45,502 bases of DNA from Micromonospora yasonensis (GTDB lineage Bacteria; Actinomycetota; Actinomycetes; Mycobacteriales; Micromonosporaceae): positions 1 through 45,502 of the forward strand of contig NZ_JAPDPH010000033.1 of the NCBI RefSeq assembly GCF_026013475.1, written 5' to 3'. The notes below the pieces were generated by a model. That model had not been told where the DNA came from. It did no database searches and was given only the letters and a program-made list of their open reading frames with translations. The position numbers and the translations under genes were made by a program. This document shows positions 7,808-17,024 of this stretch, in pieces. The first letter of the stretch is position 1; every line of letters begins with the position of its first letter.

Positions 7808-8612
7808 ACCGGCTGCGCACACGGGACGTGACAACCGGCTCGCGTCATCGCAGACGCGCCGGGGCCGTCCACGCGGACTGCCGCTGGCGTTGAACGCCGT
7901 GTCCATCGCGCTCGGCATCGGCGTCTGGTGGGCCCTCGCGGCCCTCGGCGTGAAGGTGCCACAGCCGACCGAGGTCGTCTCGCGGGCCTGGGACCTGCTC
8001 GCCGACGGCACGCTGGAGAACGACATCCTGGTCAGTCTCGGTCGGGTGCTGGCCGGGTTCGTCCTCGGTACGGCGGCGGCCATCCCGATCGGTTTCCTCA
8101 TGGGGTGGTACGGCGTCGTGCGGGGCCTGGTCGAGCCGTGGATCCAGTTCTTCCGCACCATCCCGCCGCTGGCCATCATCCCGCTCGCGATCGTGCTGAT
8201 GGGCATCGACGAGGCGCCGAAGATCTTCGTCATCTTCCTGGCGGCCTTCCTGGCCTGCGTCATCTCCACGTTTCAGGGCGTGGTGAGCGTCGACCGTACG
8301 CTCATCAACGCGGCGCGGGTGCTCGGCACGCGGGACGCCGGGATCTTCGCCCGGGTGGTGGTGCCCGCCTCCACTCCGTTCATCCTCGTCGGCATGCGGG
8401 TCGGCCTCGGGTCGGCGTGGGCCACCCTGGTCGCCGCCGAGCTGATCGCCGCGCAACAGGGCCTGGGCTACCGCATGCAGAACGCCCAGCTCTACTACGA
8501 CCTCCCGACGATCTTCGTCGGTCTGATCTCGATCGGGATCCTCGGCCTGCTGATGGACCGCGTGCTGCTCGTGGCCGAACGCAGGCTCACCGGATGGCAG
8601 GAGCGCCGATGA
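7791..8612 (+). CDS. ABC transporter permease, taurine/sulfonate type
   Basis: The 273-residue membrane protein belongs to the BPD_transp_1 (SsuC/TauC-like) permease family. About six hydrophobic segments are visible between residues 30 and 265. The ATPase-coupling loop reads [20 protein letters not shown], with the usual alanine and glycine. The start is the ATG at 7791 (GAAAGGG upstream); the frame extends further up but only as a shadow of the ROK gene. It overlaps the ATPase gene by ATGA. SsuC/TauC permeases normally import alkanesulfonates or taurine; here the partner genes are sulfatases rather than desulfonating oxygenases, so the cargo may be a small sulfate ester or sulfated sugar. 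Confidence 0.9.
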   Translation: MAVITEPAAHTGRDNRLASSQTRRGRPRGLPLALNAVSIALGIGVWWALAALGVKVPQPTEVVSRAWDLLADGTLENDILVSLGRVLAGFVLGTAAAIPIGFLMGWYGVVRGLVEPWIQFFRTIPPLAIIPLAIVLMGIDEAPKIFVIFLAAFLACVISTFQGVVSVDRTLINAARVLGTRDAGIFARVVVPASTPFILVGMRVGLGSAWATLVAAELIAAQQGLGYRMQNAQLYYDLPTIFVGLISIGILGLLMDRVLLVAERRLTGWQERR

Positions 8613-9445
8613 CCTCGAATTCGCCACGTCCTGGCACGCAGGCCGCCAAGATCTCGGTACAGGCGGTCACCAAGACGTTCTCGCTGGGCCGGCAGACGTT
8701 CACCGCACTCGACCAGGTGTCTCTCGACATCGCTGACAACGAGTTCGTCACCGTGGTCGGGCCGTCGGGTTGCGGCAAGAGCACCCTGCTCAACATCCTC
8801 GCCGGGCTGGAGGAACCGACCGAGGGCCGAGCGATCGTCGACGGGACACCCGTGTCCGGGCCAGGTCCCGAGCGCGGCGTCATCTTCCAGCAGTACGCGC
8901 TCTTCCCCTGGCTGACCGTACGCAAGAACGTGGAGTTCGGCCTGAGGACCGCCCGCGTGCCGAGGGCACAGCGCCGCGAGCGGGCCGAGTACTTCATCCG
9001 GATGGTCGGCCTGGAGGATTTCGCCGACGCCCTGCCGAAGATGCTCTCGGGCGGCATGCGGCAACGCTGTGCCATCGCCCGCGCCTACGCGGTGAACCCG
9101 TCGATCCTGTTGATGGACGAGCCCTTCGGCGCCCTCGACGCCCTCACCCGGGTCAAGCTCCAGGAACAACTGCTCGACACGTGGAGCAAGGAGCAACGCA
9201 CGGTCATGTTCATCACGCACGACGTGGACGAGGCCGTGTTCCTCGCCAATCGCGTCGTCGTCATGGCGGCACGGCCCGGACGCATCTACGACGTCATCGA
9301 CGTCGACCTCCCGTACCCACGGTCGGAGGAGTTCCGGTTGAGTCCGGAGTTCGCCGCGCTCCGCAACCGGGTCTGGCACTCCGTTTACCACCAGGACGGC
9401 ACCACCCCTTCGTCACCCCCCTCACCGTCACTCACGACGGCCTGA
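8609..9445 (+). CDS. ABC transporter ATPase, taurine/sulfonate type
   Basis: This 278-residue nucleotide-binding subunit energises import through the adjacent permease at the inner face of the membrane. It shows Walker [11 protein letters not shown]-loop [10 protein letters not shown], signature LSGGMRQR, Walker [13 protein letters not shown] and the H-loop THDVDEA. These match the SsuB/TauB/NrtD group. The ATG overlaps the permease stop (ATGA), which argues for this start rather than the longer open frame. The length is normal for the family and there is no extra regulatory domain. The binding-protein gene begins 19 bases after its stop. Confidence 0.95.
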   Translation: MTSNSPRPGTQAAKISVQAVTKTFSLGRQTFTALDQVSLDIADNEFVTVVGPSGCGKSTLLNILAGLEEPTEGRAIVDGTPVSGPGPERGVIFQQYALFPWLTVRKNVEFGLRTARVPRAQRRERAEYFIRMVGLEDFADALPKMLSGGMRQRCAIARAYAVNPSILLMDEPFGALDALTRVKLQEQLLDTWSKEQRTVMFITHDVDEAVFLANRVVVMAARPGRIYDVIDVDLPYPRSEEFRLSPEFAALRNRVWHSVYHQDGTTPSSPPSPSLTTA

Positions 9446-9464
9446 TCCGAAGGACGTTTTGATC

Positions 9465-10460
9465 ATGAGAATCTCCCGCAGACTCCTCGCCGGCGCCGCC
9501 GCCGGTGCCATCGTCGCCGCGCTGCTCTCCGGCTGTGGAAGTGACTCCGGCCCCGGCGGGAAGGCGGAGGAGGTCACGTTCGGTTACATCGGCGATTTCA
9601 ACGGCACCAGCCTGCTCGCCATCGCCAATGACCAGAAGCTCTGGGCGAAGCACGGGCTCAAGGCCGACACCAAGGTGTTCACGAACGGCCCGCTACAGAT
9701 CCAGGCCCTCGGTGCCGGCGACCTCGACTTCGGCTACATCGGGCCCGGCGCCATGTGGCTGCCCGCCTCCGGTCAGGCCAAGGTCGTCGCGATCAACACC
9801 CTGGGCAACGCCGACCGGGTCATCGCCCAGCCCGGCGTGACGTCCATCCAACAGCTCAAGGGCAAGACCGTCGGCGTCCCAGAAGGCACGTCTGGCGACA
9901 TGATCCTCACGCTCGCGTTGCGAAAGGCGGGCGTGACGAAGCAGGACGTCAAGATCGTGCCGATGGACCCCTCCACGATCGTGTCGGCGTTCTCGGCCAA
10001 AAAGATCGACGCCGCCGGTTTCTGGTATCCCGCCATCGCGACCATCAAGAAGCAGGTCCCGGACGTGGTCGAGCTGGCGAAGAACGAGGACTTCGCCGCC
10101 GAGGTCTCCTTCCCCACCGCGTTCGTCGCGGGTAACCAGGTCGTCGCCAACGAGAAGGCGAAGACCGAGAAGGTGCTCGCCGTGCTGCGCGACGCGATGC
10201 GCTACCGCTCCGAGAACATGGACCGGAGCATCGCGCTGACCGCGAAGATACTCAATGTTCCGGTGGACCAGGTCAAGGCCGACGCGGCCAACGTCAAGGT
10301 CCTCTCAGTCGACGAGCTGGACACGATGACCAAGGACGGCACCATCGACAAGTGGCTCACCGGGATGAGCGACTACTTCGTCCAGGCGGGCAAGCTGAAG
10401 TCTCCGTCGGACCCGAAGAGCTACTACACCGGCGACCTGTTCATGGCGGCAGCCAAGTGA
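9465..10460 (+). CDS. Lipoprotein substrate-binding protein, SsuA/TauA (NMT1-like) type
   Basis: The 331-residue protein captures the substrate of the ABC system outside the membrane. A basic N-terminus and hydrophobic run end in the lipobox LLSGC (lipidated cysteine near residue 23-24). The mature part has the periplasmic-binding type-2 layout: VTFGYIGDFNGTSLLAIAND, LDFGYIGPG, then LKGKTVGVPEGTSGD and KKIDAAGFWYPAIA. This resembles SsuA, TauA and NMT1-type proteins for sulfonates or nitrogen compounds. ATG 9465 has GAAGGA ten bases upstream; a TTG at 9459 is possible but less likely. Its stop overlaps the GTG of sulfatase 2. A decayed relative with the same DVK.VP...DAA region lies at 20134-20285. 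Confidence 0.92.
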   Translation: MRISRRLLAGAAAGAIVAALLSGCGSDSGPGGKAEEVTFGYIGDFNGTSLLAIANDQKLWAKHGLKADTKVFTNGPLQIQALGAGDLDFGYIGPGAMWLPASGQAKVVAINTLGNADRVIAQPGVTSIQQLKGKTVGVPEGTSGDMILTLALRKAGVTKQDVKIVPMDPSTIVSAFSAKKIDAAGFWYPAIATIKKQVPDVVELAKNEDFAAEVSFPTAFVAGNQVVANEKAKTEKVLAVLRDAMRYRSENMDRSIALTAKILNVPVDQVKADAANVKVLSVDELDTMTKDGTIDKWLTGMSDYFVQAGKLKSPSDPKSYYTGDLFMAAAK

Positions 10461-11959
10461 CCAGACCGAAGAACATCCTCTTCCTGATGACCGACCAGCA
10501 CCGGGCGGACACGCTCGGGGTGTACGGCAGCCCCCGGGCGACGCCGGTCCTGGACGAGCTGGCAAGGACCGGAACGCGGTTCGACCGGTGGTACACGCCT
10601 ACCGCGATCTGCACTCCCGCCAGAGCCAGCCTGCTCACCGGTCAGGCGCCCTTCCGTCACAAACTGCTCGCCAACAATGAACGCAACGTGGGCTACATGG
10701 AGGACCTGCCGGACGGGCAGTTCACCTTCTCGGCGGCGTTGCGGCAAGCGGGCTACAACTGCGGCCTCATCGGCAAGTGGCACGTGGGCACGGAGAAGAC
10801 GGCGCGCGAATTCGGCTTCGACGGGCCCGAGCTGCCGGGCTGGCACAACCCCGTGGACCACCCCGACTACCTGGCCTATCTCGCCGAGCGGGACCTCCCG
10901 CCCTACGAGATCTCTGACCGGATCCGCGGCACGCTGCCCAACGGCGGCCCCGGCAACCTGCTGGCCGCACGCCTGCACCAGCCGGTGGAGGCGACCTTCG
11001 AGCACTACCTGGCCACCCGCACCATCGAACTCCTCGAACGGTACGCGGAGGCCGCCCGGGACCGCGACCAGCCTTTTTTCCTCGCCCTGCACTTCTTCGG
11101 CCCGCACCTGCCGTACATCCTCCCGGACGAGTACTTCGACCTGGTCGATCCCGCGGACGTCGAACTGCCGCGCTCGGTCGCCGAGACCTTCCACGGCAAA
11201 CCCCCGGTGCAGAAGAACTACAGCGCGCACTGGACCTTCGACACCATGCCGATCGAGACCACCCGCAAACTCATCGCCGTGTATCACGGTTACGTGGCGC
11301 TCATCGACCGGCAGATCGGGCGCGTGCTGGACGCTCTGCAGCGCCTCGGTCTCGTCGAAGACACCTCGGTGTTCTTCACCTGCGACCACGGAGAGTTCAC
11401 TGGCGCGCACCGGCTGCACGACAAGGGGCCGGCGATGTACGAGGACATCTACCGCACCCCGGGCCTGCTCCGGGTGCCCGGCGAGCCGGGCGGTGTGGTC
11501 CGCACCGAGTTCGTCAGCCTGCTGGACTGCACGGCGACGATCCTCGAACTCGCCGGTCTCGACCCGAAGTCGGCGGTCGACTCGCGCAGCCTGCTGCCGC
11601 TGGTCGGCGGCGGTGAGGCACGCTGGGAGGAGGACCTCGTGTGCGAGTTCCACGGCCACCACTTCCCGTATGCGCAGCGGATGCTGCGGACCGACCGCTA
11701 CAAGCTCGTGGTCAACCCCGACTCGGTGAACGAGCTGTACGACCTGCAGCTCGACCCGGACGAGTTGCTCAACATCTACGAACACCCAGAGATGGCGGAG
11801 ATCCGGACGCGGATGATGCACCGGCTGTACCAGCTCCTACAGGAACGGGGCGACAAGTTCTACCACTGGATGACGTCCATGTACGACGTCGGGGAGACCC
11901 GCTACGACCCGACGCTGAGCGGCTTGGACGAGGCGACCTACCAGGGGTCGAACGCGTGA
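10457..11959 (+). CDS. Cys-type sulfatase 2
   Basis: A 500-residue type I sulfatase without a signal peptide. Motifs: NILFLMTDQHRAD (metal-binding D13), signature CTPAR (C52-R56, formylglycine precursor), GKWHVG, FFGPHLPY and CDHGEF. The GTG start at 10457 overlaps the stop of the binding-protein gene (GTGA), and its own stop overlaps the next sulfatase in the same way, so the three are translated as a chain. The layout MTDQHRADTLGVYG with CTPARASLLTG is typical of carbohydrate sulfatases in the S1 family. Cytoplasmic location directly after an importer suggests desulfation of imported sugar sulfates. The exact linkage cut cannot be read from the sequence. Confidence 0.93.
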   Translation: MTRPKNILFLMTDQHRADTLGVYGSPRATPVLDELARTGTRFDRWYTPTAICTPARASLLTGQAPFRHKLLANNERNVGYMEDLPDGQFTFSAALRQAGYNCGLIGKWHVGTEKTAREFGFDGPELPGWHNPVDHPDYLAYLAERDLPPYEISDRIRGTLPNGGPGNLLAARLHQPVEATFEHYLATRTIELLERYAEAARDRDQPFFLALHFFGPHLPYILPDEYFDLVDPADVELPRSVAETFHGKPPVQKNYSAHWTFDTMPIETTRKLIAVYHGYVALIDRQIGRVLDALQRLGLVEDTSVFFTCDHGEFTGAHRLHDKGPAMYEDIYRTPGLLRVPGEPGGVVRTEFVSLLDCTATILELAGLDPKSAVDSRSLLPLVGGGEARWEEDLVCEFHGHHFPYAQRMLRTDRYKLVVNPDSVNELYDLQLDPDELLNIYEHPEMAEIRTRMMHRLYQLLQERGDKFYHWMTSMYDVGETRYDPTLSGLDEATYQGSNA

Positions 11960-13422
11960 CCTCGGCTGCGTTGAACGGTCGACCCCGACGGCCCGACATC
12001 GTCATGATCCTCACCGACGATCACGCCGCGCACGCGGTCAGCGCCTACGGGTCGGCCGTCAACCGCACGCCGCGGATCGACGAGATAGGCGAGCACGGGG
12101 TCCGCTTCGAAAACTGCTTCGTCACCAACTCGCTGTGTTCGCCGAGTCGCGCCACGATACTCACCGGCACGTACAGCCACGTGAACGGCGTGAAGACCCT
12201 CGTCACGCCGATCGACGCGGCCCAGCCGACCTTCGTCTCCCAGCTCCGCGACGCCGGCTACCGCACCGCGATCGTCGGCAAGTGGCACCTGGGCGACGGC
12301 GCGGGGCACGACCCGCAGAACTTCGACTACTGGGACGTGCTCATCGAACAGGGTGAGTACTTCGATCCCCGGTTCCTGTCCGCCGAGGGCCTGCGTACCG
12401 AGCGCGGCTACGCCACGGACCTCATCACCGACCTGTCCCTGCGGTGGCTCGACTCGCTGGACGGGGACGCCCCGTGGTGCGTCCTGATCTGCCACAAGGC
12501 ACCGCACCGCTCGTGGGAGCCCGACGAGGCGCACGCCGGAATGTACGCGGGCCACATCCCGGTGCCGGCCACCTTCGCCGACGACTACGCCACGCGCACG
12601 CCGTCGGCGCGGCGGGCCGCCATGCGCATCGCGGACCACCTGACGGTGGAGGACCTCAAACAGCCGGTCCCCGACGGGATGTCGTACGAGGAACAGGCCC
12701 GGTGGAAGTACCAGCGGTACATGGAGGACTACCTGGCCTGCGTCGCCTCCGTCGACGACAACGTGGGCCGGGTCATCGACTGGCTCCGGGAGCGGGGCCG
12801 GTTCGACGACACCGTCCTGATCTACTCCTCCGACCAGGGTTTCTTCCTCGGTGAACACGGGTGGTTCGACAAACGCTTCATGTACGAACAGTCACTGCGC
12901 ATGCCCCTGCTGCTGAGCTGTCCACGGGCGGTCGCCGCCGGCCAGGTGCACGACGGGATCGTCACGAACGTCGACTTCGCGCAGTCGATCCTGGACGCTG
13001 CCGGGGTGCCGCACCACGAACGGATGCAGGGCCGCAGCTTCTGGCCCGACCTCACCGGCACCCGCGGCGAGCCCCCGGCGGAGGGGATGTACTACCGGTA
13101 CTGGGAACACGACGACAGCAACCACCGGACACCGGCCCACTACGGCTACCGTACCGCCCGCCACAAGCTCATCTACTTCTACAACGACGGCCTCGGCGTC
13201 CCCGGCAGCTCATCCCGAACCTATCCACCTGAGTGGGAGCTCTACGACCTGCTCGAGGATCCGGACGAGGTGCGCAACGTCTATGACGACCCGGCCTACG
13301 GCGCGGTACGCGAGGACCTCAAGGCGCGGATGTGGCTGGCCCAGGCGGCCGTCGGCGACGAACCGCACCCGAGCCACGCAGCGCCCGAGGGCCTCCGCCC
13401 GGACGGCCCGGTCGCGAGCTGA
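11956..13422 (+). CDS. Cys-type sulfatase 3
   Basis: A 488-residue type I sulfatase, more distant from sulfatase 2 than a simple duplicate. Key motifs are DIVMILTDDHAAH (metal ligands D21, D22), signature CSPSR (C61-R65), VGKWHLGDG, CHKAPHRSWEPD and SDQGFFLGEHGWFDKR. The last resembles S1 enzymes acting on fucan, glucosamine or iduronate sulfates. The CSPSR form is the most canonical substrate for FGE. There is no signal peptide. GTG 11956 overlaps the stop of sulfatase 2. The FGE gene starts 11 bases after the stop. Different signatures (CVPAR, CTPAR, CSPSR) among the three sulfatases imply different sulfate positions on the substrate. Confidence 0.93.
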   Translation: MTSAALNGRPRRPDIVMILTDDHAAHAVSAYGSAVNRTPRIDEIGEHGVRFENCFVTNSLCSPSRATILTGTYSHVNGVKTLVTPIDAAQPTFVSQLRDAGYRTAIVGKWHLGDGAGHDPQNFDYWDVLIEQGEYFDPRFLSAEGLRTERGYATDLITDLSLRWLDSLDGDAPWCVLICHKAPHRSWEPDEAHAGMYAGHIPVPATFADDYATRTPSARRAAMRIADHLTVEDLKQPVPDGMSYEEQARWKYQRYMEDYLACVASVDDNVGRVIDWLRERGRFDDTVLIYSSDQGFFLGEHGWFDKRFMYEQSLRMPLLLSCPRAVAAGQVHDGIVTNVDFAQSILDAAGVPHHERMQGRSFWPDLTGTRGEPPAEGMYYRYWEHDDSNHRTPAHYGYRTARHKLIYFYNDGLGVPGSSSRTYPPEWELYDLLEDPDEVRNVYDDPAYGAVREDLKARMWLAQAAVGDEPHPSHAAPEGLRPDGPVAS

Positions 13423-13433
13423 TAGGAATGCCG

Positions 13434-14477
13434 ATGGACCAACGGCACGACGATCCGCGGGAGCACGGCTCCGCCTGCTGCGCACCCGGCATACGGGCAG
13501 TCCGGGCGGCATCTGGCCCCGGTGATCCCCCGGTCGCGACCCCCGAGCCCGAACCGGGCGTCACCGCCCTGTCCCCCACCGCAGCTGCGACCGCGGAGTT
13601 GGCCACCAGCCGGCACACGGCCGCACAGGTGGACGTGCCGGGGGGCCGGTTCCGGATGGGCGACGCGAGCGGCGACGGCAACCCCGGTGACGGTGAGGGC
13701 CCGGTCCACCCGGTCGTCCTCTCACCGTTCGCCATCGACACCACGCCGGTCACCAACGCCGACTTCGCGCGCTTCGTGGCCGCCACGGGCTACCGCACCG
13801 AGGCCGAGAGGTACGGCTTCTCCGCCGTGTTCCACCTGGCCCTGCGGGCGGCCCCCGGGGAAGTGATGGGCCCGGCGGCCGGCACCCCGTGGTGGCTCGG
13901 CGTACGCGGGGCCGACTGGCGGCGTCCGCACGGCTCGTGCTCCGACCTCGACGGGCTGGACGACCACCCGGTCGTCCACGTGAGTTGGCACGACGCGATG
14001 GCCTACTGCCGGTGGGCCGGCCGTCGGCTGCCCACCGAGGCCGAGTGGGAGTACGCCTCCCGCGGCGGCCTTGACGGCGCCCGGTACCCCTGGGGAGATC
14101 GCCTCCTCGACGACGACAGGTGGCGCTGCAACATCTGGCAGGGCCGCTTCCCGACCCGCAACGACCTTGACGACGGCTACCTGACCACGGCACCGGTCCG
14201 CACGTTCTCACCGAACGGCTTCGGCCTGTGGCAGACCGTCGGCAACGTCTGGGAATGGTGTTCCGACTGGTACGACCCCGGTTACTACACGCACTCTCCG
14301 GAGCGTGACCCGCAGGGGCCGCTGTCCGGGAGCGCCCGGGTGCTGCGCGGGGGCTCCTACCTCTGCCACGACTCCTACTGCAACCGGTATCGCAACTCCG
14401 CCCGCTCCGCTAACACACCCGACTCGTCCATGGGCAACACCGGCTTCCGCACGGTCGCCCTCGGACCGGTCACCTGA
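13434..14477 (+). CDS. Formylglycine-generating enzyme (sulfatase maturase, FGE/SUMF1)
   Basis: The 347-residue enzyme oxidises the signature cysteine of the sulfatases to formylglycine, with copper and oxygen as known for the family. Landmarks: VPGGRFRMGD, FAIDTTPVTNADFARF, WRRPHG, HPVVHVSWHDAMAYCRW, RLPTEAEWEYASRGG, VGNVWEWCSDW and RGGSYLCHDSYCNRYR. The catalytic cysteine pair is C311 and C316. ATG 13434 is preferred over ATG 13428, because AGGA (13424-13427) then sits six bases upstream. It is the last gene of the operon and is followed by a strong hairpin. An actinomycete-style N-terminal extension with SACCAPG precedes the domain. With the upstream copy broken, this is the only intact maturase in the window and should serve all three sulfatases. 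Confidence 0.96.
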   Translation: MDQRHDDPREHGSACCAPGIRAVRAASGPGDPPVATPEPEPGVTALSPTAAATAELATSRHTAAQVDVPGGRFRMGDASGDGNPGDGEGPVHPVVLSPFAIDTTPVTNADFARFVAATGYRTEAERYGFSAVFHLALRAAPGEVMGPAAGTPWWLGVRGADWRRPHGSCSDLDGLDDHPVVHVSWHDAMAYCRWAGRRLPTEAEWEYASRGGLDGARYPWGDRLLDDDRWRCNIWQGRFPTRNDLDDGYLTTAPVRTFSPNGFGLWQTVGNVWEWCSDWYDPGYYTHSPERDPQGPLSGSARVLRGGSYLCHDSYCNRYRNSARSANTPDSSMGNTGFRTVALGPVT

Positions 14478-14498
14478 CCGGCAGCCCTGGCACGGAAA

Positions 14499-14525
14499 GG
14501 CCGGTACGCCACTGGCGTACCGGCC
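14499..14525. terminator. Strong bidirectional hairpin terminator
   Basis: A perfect 12-bp stem (14499-14510 with 14514-14525) closes a three-base loop, and the flanking GGAA/TTCC bases extend pairing with one mismatch. It lies between the convergent FGE and GH43 genes, so it can end transcription from both sides. Confidence 0.8.
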
Positions 14526-14543
14526 CTTCCGGCTGCTGACCGG

Positions 14544-16925
14544 TCAGCGGGAAACGAGCCCGTAGGTGCGCACGTAGTCGAAGCTGGCGACCGCCCCGGC
14601 ACCGCCCATCGAGACGAGCCCGATCCGCAGCTTGCCCCGCATCGGAAGCGACCAGGTGCCACCCCACACCCAGTGCGTCCCGTCGGTGCTGGACGCCATT
14701 CGCACGTCGTGCTCCTGGCGCGCGGCGTCGTAGTGGTAGGCCAGACGTAGCCACGTCGTCCCGGCCGGCGGGCCGCCGAACATCGGCCCGTTGAACACCG
14801 GCATCGGAGGTGTGGTGGTAGGCCGCTCACCCTCCTTACCGAACTCGGTCTGGTGCGTCACCGCACCGGGAATACGGTTGATCGGTAGCACCGAGTGGAC
14901 CAGCTTGAGGTAGCGGTCATCGTTCTCGTACAGGACGACGCCCGCCTGCTGGGCGGGGTTCGTGCCGGTGAAGCTCAGCTTCGTCTCCACCGCGAAGTCG
15001 CCCTCAGGCGCGTCGCGCAGCAGCACCGATGCCGTGTTGTTGGCGTTGTACAGGTCGGCGCTCTGGGTGGACCACGTGAGGGCGCCACCACTCTCGCTGG
15101 CAGCGGCCGACGTCCCGCGGACCCAGCTCCATGACGGATCGAACGACTCGGGGCGGCCTGTTGCGTTGAACTCGTCCGAGTAGGCCGGCTTGAGCTCACC
15201 CAGCACCGGGTCGGACACCCGCTCGGTGACCGGCTGGTAGAGGGGTGCCGCGCTGATGTTGTCCGCCTGCCCGGGCGCGTTGAGCGACCCCGCACCGATT
15301 CGGCCGGGTGCCGGGGTGCCCGGGAGCGAGGCACGCACGACCGCCTGGGGGTCGCGCAGCCGGTCCGCCGAGACGTCGACGCTCAGGCTGGTCCCCCTGA
15401 GTTCGGCGGAAACCGTGTGCCAGCTGCCCAGGTCGAAGGACGCGGGCAGCGGAGTGCTGGTCTCGGTGGTGTTCCCGCGGTCCGTCACCGACACCACCAG
15501 TGCCCAGCGGCCGCGGTCGAGCCACGCGACGACGCGATTCTGCGGGCCACGGTCGGAGATCACCAGCCCGACCGAACCGGTGCCACCGGCCTGGGGCAGG
15601 CGCAGGTCACCCTCGATCCGCCGGTCGCCGGAGACGGGGGCAGCCTGGACGAACAGCGACGGCTGCGTCGGGGAGCCGGCCTGGGACAGCACACCCTGCG
15701 CGTCGGGCACCTGCGTGACGGTCCACCGGCCCACGCCGGCTCCCGCGGGAACCCACTCGGACGGGATTCCGTCGTTGAAGCTGCTGCCCGCGGCGGCCTG
15801 GGTTACCGGTGCCGACTGCTCACCGCTCGACGGCCCGGCCCCGGCGCGGAGCACCGGCCACCCCTCGATCCAGTCGAGGCGGTCGATCATCAGTGGTCGC
15901 TTCGACAGCGCGGCCAACCGCCCGCCGCCGCCACTCACCGGCGGGAAGTCCGGACCGTCGGCCGGAATCGCGTGGTAGACGAGCCAGTCCTGGCCGGAGA
16001 GGTCGGTCTGGATCGCGTTGTGTCCCGGCCCGACGAACCCGTTGCCGTTGGCGGCGGCGACGATGCCGCCCTTGCTCCGCCGATCCATGAGGGACTGCCC
16101 CTCCTGGTTGACGAACGGCCCTCGGGGGTCGTCGGCGCGTCCCACCTTGACTGTGTAGCCGCTGAACGCGCCGTCGCAGCAGCCGGCGTCGGAGAAGAAC
16201 AGGTAGTAGTGGCCGTCGCGCTTGACGACGAAGCCGCCCTCGGCACGCCGTCCCTGAGCCACCTGGGTCACCGGGCCGGTCAGCGCGGTCGCGTCCGGGG
16301 TCATCGCCGAGACGCAGATGGTGTCATAGCTGCCCCAGTAGAGGTAGTGCGTGCCGTCGGAGTCGGTGAACATCGCCTGGTCGATGCTGCCCGTGGGGCA
16401 GCCACTGTTGTTCGCCGGGACGAGCAGGCCGTGGTCGGTCCACGGCCCGGTGGGATGGTCGCTGGTCAGCAGTGCGACTCCGCCGCCGGAGAGGCTGTAG
16501 GTCAGGTGGTAGGTGCCGTCGACATATCTGATGTCCGGGGCCCAGGGTCGCGTCCCCGCCGGCCACCAGGTGGGGGTCGCGCCGGGGGCGATCGCGTCTC
16601 CCGCGTACTGCCACGAGACCATGTCGGTCGACCGGAGCATCGGCAGGATGTGCTCGCCCGCCTCGCCCTTGCTGTTGAAGATCGGGTTGGTGGTGCCGTA
16701 GGCGTACCACGCGCCGTCCTTGCCGCGAATCATGGTCGGATCGGGGAAGGTGTCGACAACGTGCTGGCTCACCGGATTCGCGTATGTACTGACCTGATCG
16801 GCGGCCGCCGGCGGGGGCGAGGCTGCCGCTGCGGAAACCGCGTGGGGGAACGCGATGCCGGCGACGAACAACGGCGCCGCGAGGGCCATGCCGATGAGTG
16901 GCCGGGGGGTGGAAAAAGCTGTCAT
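14544..16925 (-). CDS. Secreted GH43 arabinanase-like multidomain glycosidase
   Basis: The 793-residue protein starts with a Sec signal (to about residue 33). A GH43 propeller follows (about 45-365): PDPTMIRG (D62, base), RPWAPDIRYVDGTYHLTYS, SIDQAMF (D182), AEGGFVVKRDGHYYLF (E229, acid) and GPGHN (H302). This set is closest to endo- or exo-arabinanases. Two beta-sandwich regions follow: about 390-570 (LamG-like, SVGLVISDRG, GSWHTVSAEL) and about 590-793, a DUF1349/GH43_C2-like concanavalin fold (YSDEFNATG, ADLYNANNTASVLLRDAPEG). Accessory sandwiches often bind polysaccharide. GAAGGAG lies eight bases before the ATG. It is first in the window to be reached from the left on the minus strand and lies downstream of the TIM-barrel gene, 99 bases apart, probably in one transcript. 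Confidence 0.88.
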   Translation of the reverse strand: MTAFSTPRPLIGMALAAPLFVAGIAFPHAVSAAAASPPPAAADQVSTYANPVSQHVVDTFPDPTMIRGKDGAWYAYGTTNPIFNSKGEAGEHILPMLRSTDMVSWQYAGDAIAPGATPTWWPAGTRPWAPDIRYVDGTYHLTYSLSGGGVALLTSDHPTGPWTDHGLLVPANNSGCPTGSIDQAMFTDSDGTHYLYWGSYDTICVSAMTPDATALTGPVTQVAQGRRAEGGFVVKRDGHYYLFFSDAGCCDGAFSGYTVKVGRADDPRGPFVNQEGQSLMDRRSKGGIVAAANGNGFVGPGHNAIQTDLSGQDWLVYHAIPADGPDFPPVSGGGGRLAALSKRPLMIDRLDWIEGWPVLRAGAGPSSGEQSAPVTQAAAGSSFNDGIPSEWVPAGAGVGRWTVTQVPDAQGVLSQAGSPTQPSLFVQAAPVSGDRRIEGDLRLPQAGGTGSVGLVISDRGPQNRVVAWLDRGRWALVVSVTDRGNTTETSTPLPASFDLGSWHTVSAELRGTSLSVDVSADRLRDPQAVVRASLPGTPAPGRIGAGSLNAPGQADNISAAPLYQPVTERVSDPVLGELKPAYSDEFNATGRPESFDPSWSWVRGTSAAASESGGALTWSTQSADLYNANNTASVLLRDAPEGDFAVETKLSFTGTNPAQQAGVVLYENDDRYLKLVHSVLPINRIPGAVTHQTEFGKEGERPTTTPPMPVFNGPMFGGPPAGTTWLRLAYHYDAARQEHDVRMASSTDGTHWVWGGTWSLPMRGKLRIGLVSMGGAGAVASFDYVRTYGLVSR

Positions 16926-17024
16926 CTACGCATCTCCTTCGTCGTTGCAAAAAGCCACGGCACGACGAGTCGGCGGAAGCGGCGCTGCGGCGTGCGATGG
17001 TTTGGCTTGGCCGGGCACTGCGCG

